Part shown: positions 34,716-47,734 of the stretch, piece after piece
How the letters are laid out: each line of letters starts with the position of its first letter
How positions within the stretch are numbered: position 1 is the first letter of the stretch
DNA from: Lonicera japonica
Taxonomy: Eukaryota > Streptophyta > Magnoliopsida > Dipsacales > Caprifoliaceae
Direction of reading: 5' to 3'
Length of the DNA: 64,000 nucleotides
NCBI GenBank assembly: GCA_021464415.1
Contig: CM038467.1
Location: forward strand, 47,987,715 to 48,051,714
The notes under the pieces: model-generated
Seen by the model: only the letters and a program-made list of their open reading frames with translations
Told to the model about the DNA's origin: nothing
Database searches by the model: none
Translations under genes and position numbers: made by a program

Positions 34716-35699
34716 TTGGAGTGGACACAAGCACAATTTTATTTTATTTTAAATAAACTAAATGCGATCGTATCATTTTTTTAATATTTTTATGTTAGTA
34801 AATTCTGATGTATGTAAGATTAGAGCATATATTTATATCTTTAAACTCAAAATATTATAAATTTTATTTATAGAAAAAATTTTGAATGAGCCAATAAGTT
34901 ATAATATGCTTGTACATAACAAAATAATAATAATTATCACTAAAATTTAAAAAATCTAAGAGGTACTCTACAAATTTTCAAAAAATTTAGGGGAAGGCTG
35001 GTCTAACCCCACCCCACCCCCCCCCCCTCCCCGCCCTTACCTAGCCTCCCTTTTAAGGGTGGCAAAGAAAACCAATTACTCACCAGGTTCCCGACCTAGG
35101 TTGGGTGGGTTTGGGGCATGTTTAGGTTTAAGTTTTGCCATTAAAACCCCGAACTGTCCCATATATGTAGATATAAATATATTTTTAGTTTAATATATAT
35201 ATATATATATCTTTAAGTTAAACCTATGTCTATTTCACTCAATTCGAGGCGGGGCGAGTTCGCGTTTTGAGAAATTAATGTGGAGCACATTTAGGCATCA
35301 TAAATAACCTGTCTTAGGTTTGGGGCATGGTTATTTATGGGTGGGTCAAGTTTGGTGGGACGGGTTCGGGTTTTGCCAAACCCACCCTAAACTCAACCCG
35401 TTGCCATTCCTACTCCGCCACCATCCACCACTGAAGACCACCTTTCAATAGATATGATAGGTATTTACCCTACAGAAGTATGCAACAATTGAGTTTGATA
35501 GAATAAACTTTATTCCGTAGAATAGGTGTATAATAAAGTTAAGTTTGGCTAAATTTCTTAATATACGCTGGGTTGATACACATAGGAGGGGCACGCTTTT
35601 AAGAAAAGCATTTTGAGTATTTTTTTTTTCCCTCTCACACCAAACTAATTGGCATGAGAGAATTTCACTCTTCCTTTTTATTCTCTCTTCACACTCTCC

Positions 35700-35702
<3 letters not shown>

Positions 35703-35731
<29 letters not shown>
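35703..35731. repeat. Microsatellite (CT)n
   Basis: Uninterrupted CT dinucleotides in the segment that corresponds to the Z-1 insertion point of copy A. Confidence 0.9.
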
Positions 35732-35734
<3 letters not shown>

Positions 35735-36928
35735 CTCACCCTCCCCCCCTGCACATCCTCTTTCCTAAAATACCATATAGTATTTATTTTATATCTATTT
35801 TCTATTGTACCACTATTTCAAAAACTCAAAATTAATATAATAAATTTATTTTATTTATCATACCATTAATTTTGTTATTGTAGATGCTCTAATGAAATAT
35901 ATAGAAATTCTTGAATGAAATTTCTGTCTGTTCAAATAAAATGTAGATGCTAATGGATAAGGATGATAGGTGGCAATGTCCCATTTGAACCTCCTATCTA
36001 AGTGATATGAATGATACTCATTCCGTTTTAAATTGACGATCCCACATTTTCAATTTAGAATGTTTTAAACTGACAGTCTCATTTTTTGTATGTGGATAAT
36101 CAGTCTATAATTTTTTTTATTAGAAAACAAGTTGTGTTCTCAACCAATGATTATGTTAAAACTAGTATTTTCTTAAAAGGTCTCAACCTGAAAGTGAGAC
36201 TATTAATTCTTGATTAAGAGAGTACAATTTAGGGATTTCTTGTAGGTTGCGTCGAAAAAGAAACCACTCTATAATATTTTAGACAAAAAGTTAAAAAATA
36301 AAAGTTAATTGTTATTGAGAGAATGGGTTGGAAGGTTCTTTATAAAATTATATCCAAGAAAATGATACCTTATTTTCAATAACCATATTACATGAAGTTT
36401 TTTCTTCACAATTTGTTTTAGGCATAATGACATTTTTAAAAGTTTGTCTCACTATACCAACCATTGCCATAGGCCTACTGCTAGAGATCTGATAAGGTCG
36501 TTTGAGTTCCGCCTGTGATATAGTAGCCCCAATGAAGTCGTTAAAATTCTATTAGTAGGCAGCTGGTGGTCATTAAATATACTCTTTCTTTTAAATAAAA
36601 GAGAAAGAAAATAAAGGAAGCTAGTATATAATTTTATTTTATTTTGGTCCAAGCTAGTATATTTGAGGTAAAGAAAATAAGTGTTTTTATCATGGGAGGA
36701 TTTAGGGGTGGCCGAGCTGGGCTCTCAAATTTTTATCCCAGTCTTAATTAGAATGCTAATATATATTTAATTTAGCTATAGTACAAAATATTAATTCATT
36801 AACCATGGAAAGGTCAAACTTGTATTATGATCTTGTTGTTTAAGTGGTTAAGTGACATATTGTGGATTCGAATCCTTAATCAATCTTAATTTTTTTTCCT
36901 AACACTTATCTCCCTCTATCATACAACA

Positions 36929-37129
36929 TTGAAATTGTGGTATGAATGAAGAAATTGTGGTATAACTTGTCTCACATTAATTTTGTAAAGAAGTAAGGAT
37001 ATTAGATCTTAATATAAATAGAGATAACCCCAACTTATATTATATATCAGTTGAATAAGAAGATTTTCTCTTATTTTTTTATTTTCTCTTTCTCTTTCTA
37101 TATATATATATATATATATTATTTGAACA
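36929..37129 (+). repeat. Copia-B left LTR, 5'-truncated
   Basis: Aligns with roughly the last 190 bp of the right LTR and ends TTATTTGAACA. The first part of the LTR is missing or replaced by unrelated sequence. A TA microsatellite lies at about 37100-37118, where the right LTR has CT repeats. Confidence 0.7.
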
Positions 37130-37394
37130 CGTTATCAGCGTGATTACTCTACAATCAATTAGATGCCATTGCGAAAGCAAGTTACCATAGTAAAAAAAAT
37201 TCGTTCTTCTTGAAGGCCGGTCATGCAAAAGCATGCCACCATAGTTTAAAATTTCTCATTCTTCTTCTTGGAGGTTAGCTCGAAATCAAGCACCATAATT
37301 TTTCAATTTTTTATACAGGTCAGATCTGTGATTTTCTTTCTTTTCATAATATTACGATTTATTTTGTTTTATCTTCTATTATTGTTATAAATTT

Positions 37395-37745
37395 TAAATA
37401 TTCTATAAATAATCTAGACCCGAAGTTCCATAATTTATACTTTTAGGATTTGAAATCCATAATCATTATTATTTTAAACCTGAAGCTCTGCGATTTGTAT
37501 TCTAAGACCTGAAGTTCCCTATTTATTATTCTAGGCCCGAAGAATCATAATTTATATTTGGGACCTGAAGTTTTATATTCATTATTCTAAACCCGAAGAT
37601 CCATGATTTATATTTAGAGCCAAAAGTTTATATTATTTAGAAATATGAAGTTCTCTAATAATTATTTTGGATATAAAGTTCCAAAATCATTATTTTAGAC
37701 ATAAATCTCCATAGTCATAAATTTGGACTTGTAACTCCAGTAACA
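37395..37745 (+). repeat. Degenerate minisatellite in the Copia-B leader
   Basis: About nine imperfect units of roughly 40 bp with the core ACCTGAAGTTCC followed by AT-rich spacer (starts near 37417, 37457, 37480, 37508, 37540, 37562, 37597 and later). Single cores recur near 38040 and 38060-38100. It occupies the leader after the primer-binding site. Confidence 0.65.
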
Positions 37746-38109
37746 ATATGCCTCAATAAGTCAATAATCAAATCAGAAGTTTTAATATAAGATGATATTA
37801 AATTAAAATCCCATGGAACTATTAAATTCTTATTTAATTAAAACTTTATATATAAGCATGCCGTTGTTATCTTATTTCATATATGAACTAAATAATCCTC
37901 TTATTCTACCCCTTTTTTTTTAATTGTTCTAAATAGTAAAATAAATTATCGTAAACATAATAGATCAGTATATAATGTCAGAATTTTCAAACCCAGAGTT
38001 TTTGATAAAACAAAAAGTTTTATTATTTCCTATGCACCCGAAGTTTTATATTTATTTTAATCAAGAACCTGCAGCTAACTATTTCTTATGAGCCTGGAGT
38101 CTCATAAGA

Positions 38110-39600
38110 TATAGTATCAGCTCTTAACTTTCTACGTCATCTTAAAAAATATTTATTAGGTCTTTGGCAATTTCTGAAAGATGGGTTTGACCATCACCAC
38201 CGGAAAATGGTCATCATGCCAACACTCATAATACATAGATTGAAACTATGACGATGGCTAAATATAATTATTTTATTTTCAATACTTTGCTCTTGAAGCA
38301 GCACTATCAAAGACTCTCCATCTCTGATGCCTTGAGTATGTTCCTGAAGTGGTACTATCAAGATTATTACTTTTTATTTGTTTAAGGAAACTTGGTTGTC
38401 TCCTTATATTAGAATAAAACAACCAAATATTAATGAAATCAAAATTTTAGAACAATTAGTTCTAAGGCGATTCCTAAGAAAGTGGCAACTTTAATCAAAA
38501 TAGATGTTAAGAAAATAGGTGCAATTAATCTAAGTTCAGAAGACCTAAATTTATCATTTATTTCTGATATTTTTATTTAAAGGTATGGATTATGGATTGC
38601 ATACTACGCTTTTCAGACAGTGTCATATCATATGCTATTGTTGAAAAATAAAAGTTTTTCAACGACTTGATGCTTAATACACACAAAGTATCAACTATAG
38701 TTGGACTTGTACAAAAGATTAAAAGCTCTAGAAGAGCCTATATAATATTACTAAATATTATCAACATATTTATTAAAGATTATTATTATCATGCATATCC
38801 CACAGAAACTTGCTTAATTTTAATGAGTATCATATTGAAATAAATAATCAAAGTAACAAATAATTACTAAGCATTATTAACTAGTGCTGGGAGCGAGAAA
38901 CTCACATTAAAATCATTTTTACTTTTTCATTGGGTCTCTATTGCACAATTTTTACTTTCATCTATTCACAATATTTAAGAATTCAAGCATTTGTATTGAT
39001 TATGTCATTCATCATTAAATTAAAATTATTGATTAACCTTAATAACTCTAGTGTGAATTTTGTTTGTATCTTGTAAACTCTTGAGAGTTATTGTTCGTTG
39101 GTGTGTATCCCCAAACATTCTATTATTAATTTGAGAGGATTTATCATAAATTAGCAAGATAGTTTTTCATGTGTTGAGTATGTTGAGAAGAATTACACTT
39201 GCTTGGGTATTATGAGAAGAATAACACTTGTAGAGTGTAGTGAGAAAAATTACACTTGTAATTTGATTTTTACCCGTAAGAAAATTAGTTAATGGAACTT
39301 CTCAGAGCAAGTACTCGGGCACGAATGTATAGTCTAAACAACAGAACTGGGTGAACAAAACATCGTTAGTTCATTCAGTTTAATTTTTCTAAATTATGCT
39401 CTCTTTTTTATTACTATATTATTGTTTGTATTTTAGGATTGCTTGGTTGAATTGCTTGTTTCTTGATACAGACTTGGAATTTCTTTGAAACTATTTTAGT
39501 TCCGTATTTAGTTTCAAAAGCTCTATTCACCCCTTCTATGGTTGATTTTTGACCTATACTAACTACTTGAATAAGTAATTGAAAAAATAAAATTATATCT
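38110..39600. other. Copia-B internal sequence with a possible inserted LTR fragment
   Basis: No recognisable Copia domain. The part 39040-39570 reads like the 3' half of a long Copia (SIRE-type) LTR: two to three 'GAGAAGAATTACACTTG' units near 39187-39260, and an 'AAGCTCTATTCACCCC' stretch near 39520 just before a polypyrimidine-poor end. The limits are not defined and I see no target duplication. Confidence 0.35.
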
Positions 39601-40330
39601 CGACCTGCGGGTCAAGAAATGCACTTATGGACAAGGTACAACTACCGAGCACTCCCATAATTGTCTAGTCTTTATACATAAATGAAAATCTATACCGTTT
39701 TAATAAAGGAGATAAAGAAGTATTAGTGCTGAAGTACCATACTTAAATACAATTGACCATACGTTTTTTTTCTTTCTTAACTTTCTCAATATATATACCT
39801 TAGTACCAACTAAACGGAACTAGATATGTATCAAACATATCATTAGATATCCATGATGAATTACTTATTTGATTTGATTTTATTCACATAACTCTTATGG
39901 TTCCAAATTGATAGGTTATGCTGATTCATGATATCTTTTTTATTATCATAAGGTATGATCGCAATTGCATTCATTAGTGGTAATACTATTATTTCTTAGC
40001 GATATAATATATAAACTTTAGTGGCAATTTCTTCTAATTACTTTAAAATTTTAGCTCTTTATGACGTAAATCAGAAATATATCAACATATTCGTAATTCT
40101 TGTTAGTTGTCTTTTATTACAGATGTTCCGAACATTATCTCTAAAGACAATGCATCGTGTATAGCACATTTTCAAGAAAGTTTCAAGTTGACAAGTATAA
40201 GATGTGTTTCACATAAGCATTAAAAGAACATAAAGATTGAAGTCAAGAAAATTTGGTTTAGTGACAACTTAATAGAGTTTGGTCATGAGGAGATTGTCAA
40301 AGCCAATATTCCAAAAATCAATTTATGACA
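39601..40330 (+). pseudogene. Copia-B connection and RNase H remnant
   Basis: Broken frames give FNKGDKEVLVLKYHT near 39690-39735 (counterpart of the PFRPKExDEEILGPEVPYL connection). LIGYADS follows near 39910 with SQL-type text after it. DVPNIISKDNASCIAHFQ lies near 40125-40180, the RNase H motif around the last catalytic Asp, followed by SHKH and a KIEVKKIW tail. No frame is open for long. It is recognisable by comparison with the better preserved Copia-A RNase H at 23688-24173. Confidence 0.75.
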
Positions 40331-40479
40331 TTATTATGATTTGACTTTATTATCAAATTAAGCGTAATTGTTGTCATGAGTGGAAGTAAATAATTAGGGG
40401 GAGCATCCTATAGTATTGATTGAGCCCAAAAAAATCATTTCTAATATCTTAAACAATGCTTAATTAGCTTCTAGTTACT

Positions 40480-43400
40480 GTTTAAAATTGAAAATTACAT
40501 ATAAATTCAGTTTATGAGAGAAAAGAATGCATTCCATTGTATTCTTGTGTTACTAAACTATTATACAGCCTAAAGTGGTTAATCAATTGATTTTGAATGC
40601 AAGAAAGGAAGTTGAATGCAGAAAAGTGCAAGAAGAAGCCCGAAGAAGAAGTCAATATCTATTCTGAGACTCGATGCGAGGAAAACTCCGCAAACTACCC
40701 CAAACACTAGCAAGAAGAGAATAAGTGAGTCCACAAGCATGAATGAAGTGAATACAAGTGTGAAAGAGTGATTCCAAGAGAAAATAAGCTTAATTGAATC
40801 GATACCTGAAGTTTCTGAAAAAAACCAAGAATTGTCGTAAGAAGCCCGAAATTGTAACTGATCAAAATTTTTATCTATTAAGAATTTGAAGAAACCTATA
40901 GACCTTAAAGTTTCATATATTTGAATTACCTACACGTAAGCGAAAACGGAGTATTAATCGGAGTTCGGAGCAGAAAGTTATGAACAAAAGAAGAAGTCAT
41001 CATAAAGAAATGGACAACAATTTTAGGCCCAAATTCAATTTTAAACCCTGTTTCGGCCCATTTTTTTAAGGATTATTAAAATCAAGACTTGTGTACCAAA
41101 TAAAAGGTTATATTTCTCATATTTTAGGGTATGGAATAACTTATAATCTATTAACAGAGAGGCTAAGAGTACCATAACTTTCGTGAAAACTTATGTGCTA
41201 CATTTGAAGATCGAATTTGCGAGTTTTATTATTAAATTCCTTAAAAAAATTATTATATTAGTTTGTTTATGATATTTTGAGGTTGGAACATTGCTATTTT
41301 CAACATGCAATTCATCATTCAATACAGTTTTCAATTCAAGTCTCAATCGTGTTATGGATAAATCCTAATTTTCTATTTTCTTTCAATTCGATTTCTTTTT
41401 TTTTATATTCATATATTATTTAATTAAGATCATATAAATTCTAGAATCAACCTTCAACACACACTTTTGGGTCTGGTTCTAGGGTTTATAGATATATTTT
41501 GTCGATTTTTTGATTTTTTGTCGATTTATGCTTGATTCATGTTTTATATTCAAATAGTTTATATTTTTTCCATGATATTCATGTTTGATTCATATTTGAT
41601 CATTAAGAATATGAGTTTTCATAATTTTTAAGGTTTAGGTCAATTTTGTTTAGTTTTTGTCGGTTTTGAGTTTATTTACCGTTTTTGCCGAAAAATCTTC
41701 GTTTTAAATCAAAATTGCAAAATTCCAAAGCCAAAAGTTTTAAAACATGATTTTATATATTATTACGCATGTTTTTATTATTTTTCATGATTTTTAAGAT
41801 TATTTTCATGGTTGTTTTGATTATAACTAACTAAATCCTTTGTTAGAAGTCTATAACAAAAGATGCGTAATTAATCTTTGAATTTAATAAAATTTAGGTT
41901 TCAATCTAATTTTTTCATTACTTATAGATCACTTATTGAATTAATGAGTATTTTCTTATTTTTTTCATGTGTTAAAAATATGTTTTCATAAGTTAGCTTA
42001 AAAGTTTCATTTGATTAAGAACTGTAAAAACTCTATTCATGGATTTTTTAACAAAACAATAACGTTGCAGATTTGAGGTCGGCCTTTATCCTCTAATTAG
42101 TTGAGTTAGTTTCCTAAGTGAATTGAATGATTTGACACTATTTTGGTATTTATTCACAAAGGTGCTGAGAAAGTGCCGATTTTAACTTTCGGCATTCTTT
42201 TTCAGTCGGATTTGCTTTGGATTACGTTCAAGTTTATTCAAATCTTTATATGAGTGTTAGACTACTAATTTTTGAAGAGTTTAATTAACTTTGATTATTT
42301 TTGTTATGCACTAGTAATACTAGGTTTTAAATTACGCTTTTTCAAAGTCATAAGTTTTACTGTTGAATTCTATTACTCAAAACTAATCTATATAATCTTT
42401 GTCATTCATGGGTTATCATATACTTATAGTAGTAATATAATATTATTTTTTTCATATGTTAAAAACATGTTTTCATAAGTTAGTTTAAAAGTTCCATTTG
42501 ATTAAGAATTGTAAAAACTCTATTCATGAATTTTTTAAAAAAAATCCTAACGTGGCTGATTTCAGGTCGGTCTTTATCCTCTAATTAATTGAGTTAATTT
42601 CCTAAGTGAATTAGATGATTTGGCACTATTTTGGTATTTATTCACATACGTGCTGAGAAAGTGCCAATTTTAACTTTCGGCATTCTTTTTCAGTCGGATT
42701 TGCTTTGAATCACGTTCAAGTCTATTCAAATCTTCATATGAGTGTTAGGCTACTGATTTTTGAGAAGTTTAATTAACTTTGATTGTTTTTGTCATGCACT
42801 AGTAATACTAGGTTTTAAATTACGCTTTTTCGAAGTCACAAGTTTCACCGTTGAATTCTATTACTCAAAACTAGTCTAAATAATCTTTTTCATTTACGGG
42901 TTATCGTATACTTATAGTAGTAATATAATATTATTTTTTCATGTGTTAAAAACATGTTTTCATAAGTTAGTTTAAAAGTTCCATTTGATTAAGAACTGTA
43001 AAAACTCTATTCATGGATTTTTTAACAAAACCCTAATGTGGCTGATTTGAGGCCAGTCTTTATCCTATAATTAGTTGAGTTAGTTTTCTAACTAAATTGG
43101 ATGATTGGCACTATTTTGTATTTATTCACATATGTGCTGAGAAAGTGCCAATTTTAACTTTCGGCATTCTTTTTCAGTCGAATTTGCTTTGAATCACGTT
43201 CAAGTCTATTCAAATCTTTATATGAGTTTTAGGCTACTTATTTTTGAGAAGTTTGATTAACTTTGATTGTTTTTGTCATGCACTAGTAATACTAGGTTTT
43301 AAATTACGCTTTTTTGAAGTCATAAGTTTCACCGTTGAATTCTATTACTCAAAATTAGTCTATATAGTCTTTGTCATGCATGGGTTATTGTATACTTATA

Positions 43401-44920
43401 GTAGTAATGTAATATTATTTTTTTCATGTGTTAAAAATATGTTTTCATAAGTTAGCTTAAAAGTTCCATTTGATTAAGAACTGTAAAAACTCTATTCATG
43501 GATTTTTTAACAAAATCCTAACGTGGCTGATTTGAGGTCGGTCTTTATTCTCTAATTAGTTGAGTTAGTTTCCTAAGTGAATTGGATGATTTGGAACTAT
43601 TTTGGTATTTATTCACATAGGTGCTGAGAAAGTGCCAATTTTAACTTTCGGCATTCTTTTTCAGTCCGATTTGCTTTGAATCACTTTCAAGTCTATTCAA
43701 ATCTTTATATGAGTGTTAGGCTATTGATTTCTGAGAAGTTTAATTAACTTTGATTATTTTTGTCATGCACTAGTAATACTAGGTTTTAAATTACGCTTTT
43801 TCGAAGTCATAAGTTTCACCGTTGAATTCTAATACTCAAAATTAGTCTATATAGTCTTTGTCATGCATGGGTTATCGTATACTTATAGTAGTAATGTAAT
43901 ATTATTTTTTCATGTGTTAAAAATATGTTTTCAAAAGTTAGCTTAAAAGTTCCATTTGATTAAGAACTGTAAAAACTCGATTCATGGATTTTTTAACAAA
44001 ATCCTAACGTGGCTGATTTGAGGTCGGTCTTTATTCTCTAATTAGTTGAGTTAGTTTCCTAAGTGAATTGGATGATTTGGAACTATTTTGGTATTTATTC
44101 ACATAGGTGCTGAGAAAGTGCCAATTTTAACTTTCGGCATTCTTTTTCAGTCCGATTTGCTTTGAATCACGTTCAAGTCTATTCAAATCTGTATATGAGT
44201 GTTAGGCTATTGATTTCTGAGAAGTTTAATTAACTTTGATTATTTTTGTCATGCACTAGTAATACTAGGTTTTAAATTACGTTTTTTCGAAGTCATAAGT
44301 TTCATCGTTGAATTCTATTACTCAAAATTAGTCTATATAGTCTTTGTCATGCATGGGTTATCATATACTTATACTAGTAATATAATTGGATGGTGAGAGA
44401 ATTTATGATCTGAATTTTAGAGAAAAATCTTGTTTAAACTTAAATTTATATTACCTGATTTGACTATTTTTATATTCCCTAACTAAGGATACCCTTAACG
44501 CTTGTTTCCCATTGATTTAATTCTATTTCATATTATGTTTTATTTAATTAATGAGATATTTTATTTGTTTAATTATTCTTAGTATATTTTTACACTCCCT
44601 TGGTGAATTTAGGAAGCATTTTAGGTAGATAACTTGCGTTTGTGGATTCTCTTTACTTTTACATTTTAGAATTGGATTTTGCTTTGCTTTTAGTTTAGTT
44701 AATTAGTATTTTTAATTTAGTTTCAATTTCATTTTTTATTCCCCAAGTCTATCATATTTTCCTTTTTTTTTTTTTCATCTTCCTTTTGAAAGAAACATTC
44801 ATAACTTAAAGAACTACCCTCCTCCCCGTAGATCGACCTTGAACTTAGCAGGTATATATTACTTGATCGGCCACTTGCACTTAGGTATAATAATTAGTGT
44901 TGTTCTTGCCGAATCAAGTA
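40480..44920 (+). mobile_element. LTR-like insertion in Copia-B carrying a tandem array
   Basis: Separates the Copia-B RNase H from its 3' untranslated motifs. The text at 40650-41050 (for example GGAGTTCGGAGCAGAAAGTTATG near 40958) and at 41430-41490 resembles long plant Gypsy LTRs. No coding region is present. A direct repeat of TTCTTG lies near both edges (about 40542 and 44902), but I cannot define the ends. The 487-bp array (41960-44385) occupies its second half. Confidence 0.45.
41960..44385 (+). repeat. Tandem array, five monomers of about 487 bp
   Basis: Monomer starts are near 41960, 42448, 42937, 43421 and 43907, spacing 484-489 bp. Landmarks repeated in each are 'TGTTTTCATAAGTTAG', TAACTTTCGGCATTC, TGCACTAGTAATACTAGG and a TATACTTATA end. 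The monomers are highly similar with scattered substitutions. The 68-codon frames at 42272 and 43244 are the same frame in two monomers and are interrupted in others, so this is not a gene. Confidence 0.9.
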
Positions 44921-44934
44921 TGCTACATAATATT

Positions 44935-45159
44935 TGTACGCTACACTCTTTTTCCTTTAATTAGGTCTTGTTCCATTGAGTCTTCTTAGTAAAGGTTTTA
45001 ACGAGATAGCATATTGTGCATTTTATGACAGTTCAGTGATTCAGAAGAATGTTTTACTTTTTTTCCTCACTTTGATTTTTTTCCACTGAGTTTTTCTTTA
45101 AGAAGTTTTAATGAGACAACTGTCATTGAATTGGGGCATAATGGACATCTAATGGAGAG
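44935..45159 (+). repeat. Copia-B 3' untranslated motifs and polypurine tract
   Basis: Two copies of the CTCTTTTTCC...TTCCATTGAG...AAGGTTTTAACGAGA block (near 44944 and 45057), followed by TAATGGAGAG just before the right LTR. Same type of block as in Copia-A. Confidence 0.65.
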
Positions 45160-45379
45160 TGTTGTAAAATATTGATATGTGAATGTCCATATGTAATACT
45201 GTAAGGTACAATTTGTTTCACATTTAAATTGTGGTATAAATGAGGAGATTACCTCATAATATATATAGTATAACTTGTTTCACATTGATTTTGTAGAGAT
45301 GTAAGGATATTAGTTCTTAATATAAATAGAGCTAACCCTCTACTCATATTATATATGAGTTGAATAAGAAGATTTTCTC

Positions 45380-45419
<40 letters not shown>

Positions 45420-45429
45420 TATTTTAACA
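45160..45429 (+). repeat. Copia-B right LTR (270 bp)
   Basis: TGTTGTAAAATATTG to ATTTTAACA. It contains a CT microsatellite at about 45383-45417, and the minus-strand frame at 45476-45249 reads through this repeat. Confidence 0.75.
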
Positions 45430-46631
45430 AATTTTGATATATTATTTTTACACAACTCTTTTTTCATTCGAATCATGAATCCGCCTTTAATTTTTACTTT
45501 GAAATGGAAAAGTAAAGTAATTTTGGTAATTTTATATATTTAGCAAAAGATCTAGCTCCTCTCGTTTTGAGTACATGTTATTCAAAGCTAAAACATGTGC
45601 CAAATGACATAGTTAAAAAAAATGTACCAAATGACATAATATGGATTAAATTAATTGCATTATGGCCCAAGAATATAAACAATATCAATAACCGAGTAGT
45701 TTATCAATAATGCAACTATTCAAATAAGATGAAATGTAGATGTTTATTTAGGATTTACTCTCAAAATGACCTAAGTTGCTCGTTCTAGCAGGTGGTTATA
45801 TATTTTAACTAGAGACGTCTAGTGACAGAAGTAAGATTTTAATTTAGTGGGAGTTTGATTTACAAGCATTAAATAAAATTTTGAATAAAGGACGGTAGAA
45901 GCCCTCAAACTACGTATAAATGGGGGTCATATCTTGAGAACATTGAAGGAAATTTTTATTTTCAACATAACTTTCTCAATGTTAAAAAATATTTTTTTTT
46001 TGACAAATTCACACATTTTCATATTGTGTGTATATCATGCATTAATCTTTGGGTTTTGGGGGATTTTTGTTGTTTGTAATTATAGTGAAGAGACTTAAAC
46101 ATTCATTTTGTTAATTAAAAAAAAAAGTAGGATAAGAGAAGATAATATATATACTTCAAAAATAGAATATGGGTCTATGTGCTCATATAATTGAAAAATA
46201 GAGAGTAGTCTAGATGTTTAATCGTTAAATTGATTAAACTTGCAATATGTAAAATTTTGAAGCTCAATATCAGTTTACGTATAATTAATGGGGGTCAAAG
46301 GTGAAAATGAATCTTTCTCTAATTTTAAATACAAACCCAAAGTTTGAAATATTTTATTGAAATAACCTCATAGTTATGAAGTTCACATAATGACACTTGT
46401 AGAAATATAAAAATACCAATACCTACTATGAATTTTTTTCAATGTAAGCCCCCCGCTAAGCCCATGTTCCTTCTGCCCCCGGAGACATCCTAAGGGAGTT
46501 GACGGCAAAATTGCAAATTTAGGGTACAAACTGAAATCTTCTCATAGTTTGGGAGGCATTGGTGCTATTTGGTCTTACTTTAGTCTACCTTCTATATATA
46601 CTAGAATCCACCACACAAACAATGCTTGTAT
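45430..46631. repeat. Non-coding sequence between Copia-B and macro-repeat copy B
   Basis: About 1.2 kb. Part of it (45600-45740, with TATGGATTAAATTAATTGC and GGCCCAAGAATA) is a diverged relative of 1448-1530 and 34440-34520, so another fragment of the macro-repeat lies here. The rest is AT-rich with no signal I recognise. Confidence 0.5.
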
Positions 46632-47591
46632 AATGTTATATTCGATAAATATTTTTAAAATATATAATTGTACTTATTCAAGTAGTAAATGTGTACTTTT
46701 ATTATTGGTAGAGTCAGGTTTGAAACTCAAGGTATTTATATTTTCTAACATATATATATAGAATATTTTCGTAATTAAATAGACACACGAAAAACTTTCG
46801 ATTCACTTTATTAATAGAATAGCTTCATATTTCTGAGAAATAAAAATATAGCCAAAAATATATAATAAGGATGTTCTACTGCAAAGCAAAGCTGATGTAA
46901 AGATGCACCTTCTTAATATAATAGAAATTGAAAAAAAAATAAAAAATTACCCTTATTTTGTACAAAGTAAAAATAAATTGGAAAAGTACATTCTACAATT
47001 AATTCAATGTAAACATTGGTGCTTTTCTTCTCTTTAGTGAAGACATGGAGAGCTTCTTCCACAATATGAATTAACTATGTACATATATATATATACTATT
47101 CAATGTTTGTCCATTATAAATATATTTTTTCCTTTTTTATTTTTTATTTTTTATTTTTTATTTTTTATTATTATAAAGGTCAATTATATATTTATCAAAC
47201 TTTTTATTTCATTCTCACCAATGGGTAGTTGTTAAGCTCGGTATAACAAATTATTCAATTATTGAGGAAAATGTGTTTCCATCATAATTAAAATGTGCTC
47301 CTTTAGCAACAGAATATTTGTAATGAGACACATTTTTGTCACTGGAATTTTTTTAAAAATATATTTCTCATTATTTATTGTAAACAAATCACAAATATGG
47401 TCAGTATCATGTGATAATTTTTTTCCTACACACTAAATGTGTGCAGTAAATATTTTTTTTTTAAGAAAATAAGAAAAAAAAAACTAAAAGTGATTCAACG
47501 GTAAATTAATGACTTTTCCATCCTTGCCTTTGCATGAGTTTCTATTTTCTATTTATACTCTGCTCACTTAAAAATTATAAGAATTACGTTA
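46632..47591 (+). repeat. Macro-repeat copy B, continuation (non-coding)
   Basis: 46632-46693 matches 8705-8765, and 46694 onward matches 24962 onward. It therefore spans the empty site of Copia-A. It includes TTTTTAT direct repeats at 47133-47170. It ends at the TTA where the palindrome-bearing element is inserted. Confidence 0.75.
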
Positions 47592-47734
47592 GGGGCAATT
47601 GGGTATAAGGGCTCATTCTAATAACAATATAATTATAAAGGACATTTAAAAATTAGACATGTAAATTAAGGACACTGTACAAAAAAGACAATAATATCCC
47701 TTCCTTATAACATCTCACGTCTTATTATGACACT

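Larger units (their letters stand above)
33235..36900 (+). repeat. Macro-repeat copy B, main part (non-coding)
   Basis: Aligns with 1-2318 and 7496 to about 8690 of the window without the 5.2 kb Z insertion, giving the empty site near 35700-35760. Differences include a greatly expanded G run (34681-34715) and a CT microsatellite (35703-35731). The frames at 33484-33741, 35654-35869 and 36452-36652 are chance frames. Confidence 0.8.
36929..45429 (+). mobile_element. Copia-B: decayed Ty1/Copia element with nested insertions (8.5 kb)
   Basis: The left LTR (about 36929-37129, truncated at its 5' end) and right LTR (45160-45429) share the 'GTGGTATAACTTGT' and 'AAGGATATTAG' landmarks and the 'AGTTGAATAAGAAGATTTTC' stretch. 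CGTTATCAGCGTG follows the left LTR, as in Copia-A. Relics of the Copia connection and RNase H occur at 39600-40260, and 3' untranslated motifs at 44935-45125. Gag, integrase and most of the polymerase are gone. Copy A has no such insertion here (8690-8765 matches 46632-46693). Confidence 0.75.

Noticed and set aside
35654..35869. 71-codon frame starting with a hydrophobic, signal-like segment
   Set aside because: The hydrophobic Leu/Ser run is the translation of a CT microsatellite.
37119..37145. tRNA-like or regulatory element at ACACGTTATCAGCGTG
   Set aside because: It is the primer-binding-type sequence after a Copia LTR, also seen at 8961.
42272..43450. Two similar 68-codon frames (42272-42478 and 43244-43450) as a duplicated small gene
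   Set aside because: They are the same AT-rich frame in two monomers of a tandem array; other monomers break it and there is no known protein.
45249..45476. Minus-strand frame with an Arg-Glu repeat
   Set aside because: Translation of the CT microsatellite in the Copia-B right LTR.
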